From an uncultured Candidatus Melainabacteria bacterium (lineage in GTDB: Bacteria > Cyanobacteriota > Vampirovibrionia > Gastranaerophilales > Gastranaerophilaceae): a stretch of DNA of 5,958 nt. Where the stretch lies: contig CAMHMW010000114.1 in the NCBI GenBank assembly GCA_946186335.1, positions 1-5,958 of the forward strand, given 5' to 3'. Positions 1 to 5,461 of the stretch are shown here, in pieces. Within the stretch, counting starts at the first letter, position 1. Every line of letters begins with the position of its first letter. A program made the translations under genes and the position numbers. A model generated the notes under the pieces. The model saw only the letters and a list, made by a program, of their open reading frames with translations, was not told the origin of the DNA and ran no database searches.

Positions 1-905
1 GCGGATACGCTATCGGTGCTTACAATGTTAACAACATGGAAATTTTACAAGGTATAGCAGAGGCTGCTGAAGAAACTCAATCACCTATTATTTTGCAGGT
101 TTCAGCAGGTGCAAGAAAATACGCTAACCAAACATACTTAATCAAATTGGTTGAAGCAGCATTAGCAACAACAACAGTACCTATCGCATTACACTTAGAC
201 CACGGTGCTGATTTTGAAATTTGTAAGGCATGTATTGACGGCGGTTTCTCATCAGTTATGATTGACGGTTCAAGATTCCCGTTTGAAGAAAACGTAAGAG
301 TTACAAAACAAGTTGTTGATTATGCTCACGCAAGAGGTGTTTCGGTTGAAGCAGAACTTGGTAAATTGGCAGGTGTTGAAGACGATGTCAATGTTAACGC
401 AAAAGATGCTAAATATACAAATGTAAAAGAAGCAGTAGAATTTGTAAAACAAACAGGTTGTGATTCTTTGGCAATCGCTATCGGTACATCACACGGTGCA
501 TACAAATTCAAAGGTGAAGCAAAATTAGACTTTGAAAGACTTAAAGAAATTAAAGATGCTCTTAAAGAAGCAGGTTTCGGAGATTATCCGATTGTATTGC
601 ACGGTTCTTCATCAGTTCCGAAAGAATTTGTTGAAAAATGTAATAAATTCGGCGGCAACCTGCCTGATGCTCAGGGTGTTCCTGAAGAAATGCTTAACTA
701 TGCTTCAAAACACGGTGTTGCAAAGATTAACATTGATACAGACTTACGTCTTGCAATGACATCTACAATCAGAGAATTCTTTATTGAACATCCTGAAAAA
801 TTTGACCCGAGAGAATATATGGGACCGGGCAGAACAGCCGTTAAAGAAATGGTTATGCACAAAATGAGAGATGTATTAGGTACAGCTGGACACGCTAAGG
901 ACTAA
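1..905 (+). CDS. fba: Class II fructose-1,6-bisphosphate aldolase, 5' end outside the window
   Basis: This zinc enzyme reversibly cleaves fructose-1,6-bisphosphate into glyceraldehyde-3-phosphate and dihydroxyacetone phosphate in cytosolic glycolysis/gluconeogenesis. The frame is open to the left edge: the residues before the internal ATG at 36 read GYAIGAYNVNN, the usual N-terminal family motif, so that ATG is not the start and roughly 15-20 residues lie outside. Counting from that Met, HLDHG carries the catalytic Asp (D55) and a zinc His (H56). H153 in GTSHG and H189 in LHGSS are the other zinc ligands, E107 in VEAELG is conserved, and NIDTD (232-236) is the phosphate-binding segment. The protein ends normally with MHKMRDVLGTAGHAKD and TAA. 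Length and motifs fit the short class II group that also includes the tagatose-bisphosphate aldolases (GatY/KbaY). FBP is the likelier substrate, but the related sugars cannot be excluded from sequence alone. A strong terminator follows within 20 nt, so the next gene is a separate transcription unit. Confidence 0.95.
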   Translation, partial: GYAIGAYNVNNMEILQGIAEAAEETQSPIILQVSAGARKYANQTYLIKLVEAALATTTVPIALHLDHGADFEICKACIDGGFSSVMIDGSRFPFEENVRVTKQVVDYAHARGVSVEAELGKLAGVEDDVNVNAKDAKYTNVKEAVEFVKQTGCDSLAIAIGTSHGAYKFKGEAKLDFERLKEIKDALKEAGFGDYPIVLHGSSSVPKEFVEKCNKFGGNLPDAQGVPEEMLNYASKHGVAKINIDTDLRLAMTSTIREFFIEHPEKFDPREYMGPGRTAVKEMVMHKMRDVLGTAGHAKD

Positions 906-924
906 TAAATTTCAAATAATATAT

Positions 925-952
925 AAGCCGCCCGATAAAGGGCGGCTTTTTT
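925..952 (+). terminator. Rho-independent terminator of the aldolase gene
   Basis: A perfect 9-bp stem AAGCCGCCC (925-933) / GGGCGGCTT (940-948) with a GATAAA loop runs into six T residues (947-952). It starts 20 nt after the aldolase stop codon and is the most GC-rich patch nearby. The spacing and U-tract fit an intrinsic terminator for the + strand. Confidence 0.93.
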
Positions 953-1041
953 ATTACAAACAGATACACGAAAATTATTATAAGGGCAAAAATATTTTTT
1001 AGGAATTTTATATAAAGTAAAATAAAAAAGGAATTTAATTA

Positions 1042-2328
1042 ATGAAGATATTGCCAAAGATAATTGCCGGTACGATGTTATTTACAACAATATCTTGTAA
1101 AAAGCCCTCTACACAAATAACAGAACAGGTGTTACCGCAAATAACAAAAACAGCTGACGTGTTTGTGGGACAAAATCAGGTTTTTCCGTGCAAGTCAAAT
1201 ATTTTTAATTTTATATCCGATATGTTTTTGGGAAAATTGACGGAACTTTCTGCAAAAACCGGTGTTCACGGTAAAAAAGCAAAACTCCGCACAAAAAAAT
1301 CTGCAAATAAATCAACCGTAAAACATAAGAGAAAAACCTCAAAAACAACATCAATACCCAAAAAGAGAAATAATACAGTCATAAAAAAATCACAACCTGT
1401 TTCTCCCGCACCGAAAAAAGTTGTTTCAACAATGATAAAAGGCAGATTTTGGGTAAGCGGAAAAAATATTTCCTATGCTTTTCCGGAAGAACACACTGTT
1501 ACAGCCGATATGCAAAAAGGATATTTGTTGTCTAATTTATACGGTGTTTCTCTTTTCCGAATGAAAATCGCCAATCCCGATATAAATTTTGATAAAATCA
1601 TTCCTGTTGGAACAAAACTTAATATCCCCGGAAGATATTTTGTAACCCCCGGAACAGTTAAAAGTTTTGGTGATGTTGTTAAAACGACAGGAGTTGACAA
1701 GCATTACATAAAAGATATTCTTATAGGAATTGAGGGGCGACACCAAAAACCTGACCTGAAAGCATATTATGACGGTGTGAAAGACAGATTACACCCGAGA
1801 GGGGTGTTAACAATAGGTTTTGGTCATACAGGCAGAGTTGACGGTCAGGTGTTGACTCCCGGAATGACAATAACAAATGAAAAAGCGTATGAACTTCTTG
1901 CACAGGATATTCTGGATGCGAAAGTTGATGCAATAGTTTATATGGGTAAACCTGAATTTAATAAGGCACCTGAATCAATTCAAACAGGTTTAATCGATAT
2001 TGTGTTTAATAAAGGTGTAGAACCTTTCACAAGAAAAGGTTCTCCGACAACCCGCCTTAAAAAGAATCTTGAAGATGAACATTATGCTTCGGCGGCTGCT
2101 AATATGGTTTTAAAACCAACAGTAAAAGGTCTGAAAAAACGAAATATTTACCGTTCTATTATGTCAATGGGTGATTTGAGCAGCAAAGAAAGAGATGCTG
2201 CCATGAAAGCATTAAGACCCGATTATATAGCGACTATAAGCTGTTTTTCGGGCGGTGATAAAGTTCTTATGCAAAGAGCATGGGCAAACGCACAAAAAGG
2301 TAAAACCCACGACTTTTTCGGGAAATAG
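1042..2328 (+). CDS. Predicted lipoprotein lysozyme: basic linker, LysM-like domain, GH24 muramidase domain
   Basis: Likely cleaves the MurNAc-GlcNAc bond of peptidoglycan outside the cytoplasm. Residues 1-18 are a short basic-hydrophobic signal ending TTIS before C19, a slightly atypical lipobox (Thr at -3), so lipidation is probable but not certain. Residues 78-126 form a linker with 19 Lys/Arg and no Asp or Glu. Residues 151-197 resemble LysM: HTV, then a YLLSNLYGVS helix, IANPDINF, and PVGTKLNIP. Residues 223 to about 345 match the T4-type lysozyme family (GH24): E231 in IEG, D244 in AYYDG and T257 in LTIGFGHTG align with the Glu/Asp/Thr catalytic set of T4 lysozyme, with short insertions between them. 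A C-terminal extension of about 70 residues is unassigned. AAGGA at 1028-1032 lies 9 nt before the ATG. No phage genes surround it, so a host cell-wall remodelling or secreted lytic role is inferred. I could not pick a convincing promoter in 953-1041; TATAAA at 1011-1016 is the best -10. Confidence 0.85.
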   Translation: MKILPKIIAGTMLFTTISCKKPSTQITEQVLPQITKTADVFVGQNQVFPCKSNIFNFISDMFLGKLTELSAKTGVHGKKAKLRTKKSANKSTVKHKRKTSKTTSIPKKRNNTVIKKSQPVSPAPKKVVSTMIKGRFWVSGKNISYAFPEEHTVTADMQKGYLLSNLYGVSLFRMKIANPDINFDKIIPVGTKLNIPGRYFVTPGTVKSFGDVVKTTGVDKHYIKDILIGIEGRHQKPDLKAYYDGVKDRLHPRGVLTIGFGHTGRVDGQVLTPGMTITNEKAYELLAQDILDAKVDAIVYMGKPEFNKAPESIQTGLIDIVFNKGVEPFTRKGSPTTRLKKNLEDEHYASAAANMVLKPTVKGLKKRNIYRSIMSMGDLSSKERDAAMKALRPDYIATISCFSGGDKVLMQRAWANAQKGKTHDFFGK

Positions 2329-2340
2329 TTATATAAAAAC

Positions 2341-2361
2341 AGATTTGCGAGAAGCAAATCT
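2341..2361. terminator. AT-rich hairpin between convergent genes, possible two-way terminator
   Basis: A perfect 8-bp stem AGATTTGC (2341-2348) / GCAAATCT (2354-2361) with loop GAGAA begins 12 nt after the lysozyme stop. On the + strand the tail is only TTG, so it would be a weak terminator. On the - strand it is followed by GTTTTTATAT, a better U-tract. It may stop the lysozyme transcript imperfectly and back up the sepF terminator. Confidence 0.5.
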
Positions 2362-2379
2362 TTGAAATGACAAAACCAT

Positions 2380-2404
2380 AAAAAAAAGACGGCATAAGCC
2401 GTCT
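2380..2404 (-). terminator. Rho-independent terminator of the yggS-sepF operon
   Basis: Read on the minus strand, AGACGGC and GCCGTCT form a 7-bp GC-rich stem (2387-2393 with 2398-2404) closed by a four-base loop. A run of seven or more T follows (A-run at 2380-2387 on the given strand). It begins 39 nt beyond the sepF stop. The opposite-direction tail (GTTTAT) is poor, so the orientation is clear. Confidence 0.85.
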
Positions 2405-2443
2405 GTTTATCTAAACTATCTCTCTTCTCATACCAAAATTATT

Positions 2444-2992
2444 CTATTGCAGAGATGTACTCCACAAAGAATCATTAAACTTGCTCTGTTGAGGCTGAAC
2501 ATCCTGTGAAAGTGTTACGTTGCTCGGTGCAAATACGAACACATCCCCAACTTTTTTCTGTGCTCCGTTCAATGCATGAGATGCACCGCAAACAAAATCA
2601 ATTGTTCTTTGAGATTGTTCTTTATCTAAAAGGTGCAAATTCAACATAACGATTTTTCTGTCTTTTAAATGTTTAACGATTGTAGCAGCATCTTCAAATG
2701 AACGGGGTTCAATCGTCATAATCTCATTTCCGCCGACATGGTTGAAACGATCCTGACCTATAACTTTTCTTTCAGGACGTTTTTCAACAGGTTCATAGTC
2801 CGGTTCCGTAATTCTTACGGCATTACCATCAGTTGTATAATGATAACCATCAGTACCTTCACCGTCTTCGCCATAACCGTATGGGTATCCGTCCGGATCC
2901 TCATCTACCAATTCAGTAAAAGGTGCATCCCCTCCAATTCCTTCTACAACGATATTTGCAAATTTTTTGAAACCGTCTATTATTGCTGCCAC
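2444..2992 (-). CDS. sepF: Cell division protein SepF
   Basis: SepF polymerises at midcell, binds the FtsZ C-terminal tail and tethers the Z-ring to the membrane. Three parts are visible in the 182 residues. Residues 1-18 (AAIIDGFKKFANIVVEG core) form an amphipathic membrane-targeting helix. Residues 30-57 are an acidic Gly/Tyr/Asp-rich flexible linker. Residues 90-163 are the SepF domain: IMTIEPRSFEDAATIVKHLK, a KIVMLNLHLLD strand, then RTIDFVCGASHALNGAQKKVGDVFVFAP, which carries the conserved Gly and core F/P residues. A Gln-rich tail follows. The start is GTG (CAC at 2990-2992), chosen because GGAGG lies 8 nt upstream in the 17-nt gap after yggS and because this start gives the complete membrane helix. 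It is the second gene of a yggS-sepF operon, an arrangement known from Firmicutes (ylmE-sepF) and Cyanobacteria, and it is followed by a terminator. Confidence 0.93.
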   Translation of the reverse strand: MAAIIDGFKKFANIVVEGIGGDAPFTELVDEDPDGYPYGYGEDGEGTDGYHYTTDGNAVRITEPDYEPVEKRPERKVIGQDRFNHVGGNEIMTIEPRSFEDAATIVKHLKDRKIVMLNLHLLDKEQSQRTIDFVCGASHALNGAQKKVGDVFVFAPSNVTLSQDVQPQQSKFNDSLWSTSLQ

Positions 2993-3000
2993 CGATTTAT

Positions 3001-3005
3001 CCTCC
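3001..3005 (-). promoter_or_regulatory. Ribosome binding site that fixes the GTG start of sepF
   Basis: GGAGG on the minus strand (CCTCC here) sits 8 nt before the GTG codon and inside the 17-nt gap after the yggS stop. No ATG offers a comparable site, so GTG at 2990-2992 is preferred. Confidence 0.8.
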
Positions 3006-3009
3006 GTTT

Positions 3010-3672
3010 TTACTTAAATAATTTTCTACCTATCCTTAACATTGTTGCACCCGTTTGAGCCGCCAACCTGTAATCCTGACTCATTCCCATTGAAATTTCG
3101 GGTAATTTGCAGTTAAATTTAATCTCCAATTCATCCCTTATTGTCTTAATATCCCCGAATAGCCTTAAAATCTCATCTTCTTCTATCCCGAGGGGCGCTA
3201 TATTCATAACACCGACAACATTTATTTGTTCAAGCCGCATAATTTCTTCAAAGCATTCAAACAATTCCTCTTTTGAAAATCCGAATTTTTGTTCTTCATC
3301 AGCGTTGTTAATCTGCAAAAGGACATTCTGAATTTTCCCGATTTGACTGCAATGAGTGTCAATGCATTGCGCAAGTTTCAAAGAATCAACCGAATGAATA
3401 TAATCAAAAACTCTTACCGCCTGTTTCACTTTATTTGTCTGCAAATGACCGATAAGGTGAAAAGTAGAATTGTTTTTGACTTCATCAGGTAAAGAATTAA
3501 TCTTTTCCGATGCTTCAATTACTCTTGATTCTCCAAAGTCACGTAATCCCGCATTGTATGCACAAATCATCGCTTCTTTGTCAAAATACTTTGTAACTGC
3601 AATTATTCTGGGTTTACAAGGTGCGATTTCTTCTTGTATCCGTATAAGATTTCCCCTAATTGTATCGAACAT
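3010..3672 (-). CDS. yggS: YggS/PLPBP-family pyridoxal 5'-phosphate homeostasis protein
   Basis: This cytosolic family binds pyridoxal 5'-phosphate without known enzymatic activity and keeps free PLP, and with it amino-acid pools, in balance. The 220-residue protein has a single alanine-racemase-like TIM-barrel domain of normal length. K28 in IIAVTKYF is the expected PLP Schiff-base lysine. Further family motifs are LRDFGESRV (49 onward, usually FGENYV), FHLIGHLQTNK, YIHSVDS, NIAPLG and the C-terminal SMGMSQDYRLAAQTGATMLRIGRKLF that holds the phosphate. The ATG is supported by AGAGGTGA 3 nt upstream (3676-3683). It is the first gene of an operon with sepF. This pairing recurs in several phyla, and a division-related reason for it is often suspected but not shown here. 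A minus-strand promoter is proposed at 3717-3745. Confidence 0.93.
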   Translation of the reverse strand: MFDTIRGNLIRIQEEIAPCKPRIIAVTKYFDKEAMICAYNAGLRDFGESRVIEASEKINSLPDEVKNNSTFHLIGHLQTNKVKQAVRVFDYIHSVDSLKLAQCIDTHCSQIGKIQNVLLQINNADEEQKFGFSKEELFECFEEIMRLEQINVVGVMNIAPLGIEEDEILRLFGDIKTIRDELEIKFNCKLPEISMGMSQDYRLAAQTGATMLRIGRKLFK

Positions 3673-3713
3673 CCGTCACCTCTACAAGAAAATTGCTCCA
3701 TGACGAGCATAAT

Positions 3714-3818
3714 TTAATTGTACCTTGCTTTTTTGTCTTGTCCAAAATATTTTTTTGCTAAATATTTGTAAAAATCAAAAATCGCCCGAAACCATGTCCC
3801 TGACATGTTTTCAGCCAT
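3714..3818 (-). CDS. Possible 34-residue small protein upstream of yggS (doubtful)
   Basis: A short open frame starts at ATG (3816-3818) and stops at TAA (3714-3716). Its sequence begins MAENMSGTWFRAIFDFYKYL and continues with a Lys/Tyr-rich end (AKKYFGQDKKARYN). The aromatic, amphipathic look is protein-like. Against it, no good ribosome binding site precedes the ATG, the proposed yggS promoter overlaps its 3' part, and one arm of a repeated non-coding-looking sequence (3761-3800) lies inside it. I do not recognise a family. It could equally be a chance frame or a decayed gene end. Confidence 0.2.
   Translation of the reverse strand: MAENMSGTWFRAIFDFYKYLAKKYFGQDKKARYN
3717..3745 (-). promoter_or_regulatory. 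Candidate sigma-70-type promoter for yggS-sepF
   Basis: On the minus strand TTGGAC (3740-3745) and TACAAT (3717-3722) are separated by exactly 17 nt, each differing from consensus by one or two bases. Transcription would start near 3710, leaving a leader of about 38 nt that contains the AGAGGTGA ribosome binding site. No other pair in this gap fits as well for this direction. Confidence 0.55.
3761..3800. repeat. Diverged direct repeat, copy 1
   Basis: This stretch runs from AATATTTG through an A-rich centre to CGCCCGAAACCATGTCCC. It aligns end to end with 3852-3889: same AATATT start, same A-rich middle, same CCCGAAA-CC-ATGTCCC end, differing by small gaps and a few substitutions. A third short piece, CCCGAAACCC, lies between them at 3821-3830. 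Just beyond this copy CATGTC (3793-3798) and GACATG (3802-3807) form a short palindrome. Confidence 0.6.
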
Positions 3819-3831
3819 ATCCCGAAACCCT

Positions 3832-3840
3832 TGCTATACT
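3832..3840 (+). promoter_or_regulatory. Possible extended -10 promoter reading toward the metal transporter
   Basis: TGCTATACT is an extended -10 (TG-n-TATACT, one mismatch). No -35 box is visible at the right distance. If used, RNA would begin near 3847 and run through the hairpin at 3888-3904 before the transporter, giving a leader of about 175 nt or a short terminated RNA. Confidence 0.25.
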
Positions 3841-3851
3841 TAACAAAACTT

Positions 3852-3889
3852 AATATTGCAAAATTAAAAAACCCGAAAACCCATGTCCC
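3852..3889. repeat. Diverged direct repeat, copy 2
   Basis: Partner of 3761-3800, begun 91 nt later in the same orientation. Its ending CCCGAAAACCCATGTCCC differs from copy 1 only by an extra A and an extra C. It runs directly into the CCATGCC/GGCATGG hairpin, so each copy is attached to a CATG-containing palindrome. This could be a dispersed intergenic element present twice, or a pair of regulatory sites. Confidence 0.6.
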
Positions 3890-3911
3890 ATGCCAAAGGC
3901 ATGGCATTTTT
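3883..3911 (+). terminator. CATG-rich hairpin with T5 tail: terminator or attenuator-like element
   Basis: CCATGCC (3888-3894) pairs perfectly with GGCATGG (3898-3904) around an AAA loop. ATG (3883-3885) can also pair with CAT (3905-3907) across a TC bulge. Five T residues (3907-3911) follow. It looks like an intrinsic terminator on the + strand, yet no + strand gene precedes it within the gap. It may end a small RNA, attenuate the transporter transcript, or simply be the palindrome of a repeat element. Confidence 0.45.
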
Positions 3912-3989
3912 AGGTTTGGTTATAATTTTCTCCTCCAAACAGAGGATATTTTGCAAAATTTTTGAATTTCCGAATAAAAAACTCTTTTG

Positions 3990-3998
3990 TGATATAAT
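3990..3998 (+). promoter_or_regulatory. Extended -10 promoter of the ZIP transporter gene
   Basis: TGATATAAT is a perfect extended -10. The start point would fall near 4005, giving a leader of only about 17 nt that begins with the ribosome binding site AGAAGGA (4005-4011), 10 nt before the ATG. No convincing -35 at 16-18 nt is present (TTGAAT at 3962-3967 is 25 nt away), which extended -10 promoters tolerate. I saw no clear Zur or Fur palindrome over it. Confidence 0.55.
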
Positions 3999-4021
3999 CG
4001 GAGCAGAAGGATTTACACGAT

Positions 4022-4828
4022 ATGAATATACAAGACAATTTTGCAATAGCATTTTCCCTGACTATGCTGGCGGGTTTGACGACTGCCGTTGGCGGTGCTG
4101 TTGCTTTTATGACCAAAAAGGATAATCTGAAAACATTATCTTTGGGTCTTGGTTTTTCGGCAGGAGTAATGATATTCATATCGCTGGTTGATATTATTCC
4201 AAATTCACAGGGTTTATTAAAGGTGAATTTTCCGTATATGTATCAGTGGATGGTGTTTGGAGGATTTGTAGCAGGAATTTTGGTTTCTGTTGCAATTGAC
4301 TATTTCTTGCCCGATCACGTTGATACGGAAGAACTTTTAAATCCTGATGACCCGAATGCAAGTTCTCACAGTCATTATAAACTGCAAAGAGCCGGCTTTT
4401 TGACAGCTATTGCTATATGTATCCATAATTTCCCTGAAGGTATGGCAACATTTTTAACAACCACTCAAAACATAACCCTTGGGGTTTCGGTTGCGTTTGC
4501 GATAGCAATTCATAACATACCGGAAGGAATTGCGGTTGCGCTTCCCATATACCATGCAACGGGCAAAAAGCGTTATGCAATGCTTTATGCAGCAATTTCA
4601 GGAATAACGGAACCTATCGGAGCATTAGTCGGAATGTTTCTGTTCGGGTTGTTTGTACCGAATATTTTGGTAGGCGTTTTAATGGCTGCGGTTGCGGGAA
4701 TTATGACATACATTTCATTTGATACATTATTGCCGCTTGCAAAAGAGTACGGCAACTGGCATTTATCCATTGTCGGAATTATCTCCGGACTGTTGTTTAT
4801 CTGGATGAGCTTGATTTTATTGGGGTAG
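4022..4828 (+). CDS. zupT: ZIP-family zinc/divalent metal ion transporter
   Basis: Imports Zn2+, and in related proteins also Fe2+, Mn2+ or Co2+, across the cytoplasmic membrane. The 268 residues are close to the length of E. coli ZupT and show about eight membrane segments: roughly 8-30, 40-59, 75-95, 124-146, 153-178, 185-211, 214-237 and 248-267. The two family signatures are intact: HNFPEG (H135, N136, E139) in segment 4 and HNIPEG (H164, N165, E168) in segment 5, which together form the metal site in the pore. H178 and E197 (ITEPIG) are also conserved-type positions. The loop between segments 3 and 4 holds an acidic stretch and HSH (116-118), a plausible metal-sensing or capture loop. 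It is transcribed alone, divergent from yggS and tail-to-tail with the next gene. The gene symbol rests on family resemblance; metal preference cannot be read from sequence. Confidence 0.9.
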   Translation: MNIQDNFAIAFSLTMLAGLTTAVGGAVAFMTKKDNLKTLSLGLGFSAGVMIFISLVDIIPNSQGLLKVNFPYMYQWMVFGGFVAGILVSVAIDYFLPDHVDTEELLNPDDPNASSHSHYKLQRAGFLTAIAICIHNFPEGMATFLTTTQNITLGVSVAFAIAIHNIPEGIAVALPIYHATGKKRYAMLYAAISGITEPIGALVGMFLFGLFVPNILVGVLMAAVAGIMTYISFDTLLPLAKEYGNWHLSIVGIISGLLFIWMSLILLG

Positions 4829-4829
4829 A

Positions 4830-5375
4830 TTAATATTTAGAAATAATTTTTGTCAAAATTTTAACCGAACCTCTGAATAAAAGACCGATAATTGTCCAAA
4901 TAGTATCTAAAATATTCCATTCTTCAACAAAAGCATCAGGATATGCTTTTTTGTTCACTTCGTTGATTTTATACTGGATATAGGCTGACGGTGTAAAAAT
5001 TAAAACAGCGACAATAAAATTCAGTACCGGATTTCTGAAAGTCGGAAACAAACATAAAAGTATAAAAATAACAGCCAGCCATGTTGAACTTACATCAAAT
5101 TTTATTCCGTGAGAGTTTGCGTGTTTTTCAATAATTTTGTATAACGGAAAATTGAAAATAAATTCAAAACCGGAACGCCAAAAAGGGCTGACTTTGTAAT
5201 TATAGTCAATGGCAACCTTCTTCCACATTCTGTATACCCATCTGATATTCCATAGTCCGCCCGTTACCCAGCTCATGAGGAAAAACTTTAACATCGGTAT
5301 TGTATGAAAATCATACTTGTTACTGTTGTCCAAAAAATCGTTATAGGATGAATTAAAATTGTTTGTATTTTGCAT
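4830..5375 (-). CDS. Small polytopic membrane protein, function unknown
   Basis: This 181-residue integral membrane protein has no function I can name. After a polar Asn-rich start (1-24), residues 27-50 read as an aromatic membrane segment with a LKFFLMSWVTGGLWNIRWVYRMWK pattern. Residues 63-80 (SPFWRSGFEFIFNFPLYKII) resemble a half-membrane or interfacial segment. Two hydrophobic helices follow at about 98-113 and 116-136, ending in an IQYKINEVNK motif. A C-terminal amphipathic helix spans 156-180. The FF-x-S-x-T-x-G-L-W-x-W-x-Y-x-WK and SPFWR patterns recall uncharacterised bacterial membrane families of the DUF4234 kind; this is recollection, not a search. The stop lies 1 nt from the transporter stop on the opposite strand. 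No ribosome binding site precedes the ATG, but an extended -10 lies 6 nt upstream, so a leaderless mRNA is possible. Confidence 0.7.
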   Translation of the reverse strand: MQNTNNFNSSYNDFLDNSNKYDFHTIPMLKFFLMSWVTGGLWNIRWVYRMWKKVAIDYNYKVSPFWRSGFEFIFNFPLYKIIEKHANSHGIKFDVSSTWLAVIFILLCLFPTFRNPVLNFIVAVLIFTPSAYIQYKINEVNKKAYPDAFVEEWNILDTIWTIIGLLFRGSVKILTKIISKY

Positions 5376-5381
5376 AGGACA

Positions 5382-5390
5382 GTTATATCA
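5382..5390 (-). promoter_or_regulatory. Extended -10 placed for a leaderless start of the membrane-protein gene
   Basis: On the minus strand TGATATAAC (extended -10, one mismatch) is followed by exactly six bases and then ATG, so the predicted start point coincides with the A of the start codon. The absence of any Shine-Dalgarno sequence agrees with this. A rival -10, TATAAT at 5420-5425, would give a normal leader of about 38 nt. Confidence 0.35.
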
Positions 5391-5444
5391 CTTTTATTAT
5401 TCAAAATAAAACAAAATACATTATACGGATGAAAAATTGAGACC

Positions 5445-5461
5445 TTACGTATAATACGTAA
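5445..5461. repeat. Perfect 17-bp palindrome over the stop codon of the kinase-like gene
   Basis: TTACGTATAATACGTAA consists of two 8-bp arms, TTACGTAT and ATACGTAA, around one central A. It covers the last codons and the stop of the minus-strand kinase-like gene and lies 70 nt before the membrane-protein start. It could be an operator for the downstream gene. It lacks a U-tract, so it is not an intrinsic terminator. Confidence 0.6.

Noticed and set aside
36..38. ATG at 36 as the aldolase start
   Set aside because: The frame is open upstream and encodes the family's GYAIGAYNVNN motif; no ribosome binding site precedes the ATG.
532..759. 75-residue + strand frame inside the aldolase gene
   Set aside because: It lies wholly inside a clearly coding gene in another frame and is Leu/Lys-rich because of base composition.
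3866..3889. GGGTTTTCGGG followed by T6 on the minus strand as a terminator
   Set aside because: It has a U-tract but no complementary CCC arm, so no stem can form.
3931..3946. TCCTC/GAGGA hairpin downstream of the T5 hairpin
   Set aside because: The stem is only 5 bp with a 6-base loop and a mixed tail; purine/pyrimidine-rich ribosome-binding-like sequence explains it as well.
3945..4021. Zur or Fur operator over the transporter promoter
   Set aside because: TTTTGCAAAA (3949-3958) is palindromic but does not match the usual Zur or Fur box form, and A/T-rich palindromes are common here.
3864..4052. Minus-strand open frame of 62 residues across the transporter start and the hairpin
   Set aside because: It overlaps the transporter start, its promoter, the hairpin and repeat copy 2, has no ribosome binding site, and its sequence resembles no family I know.
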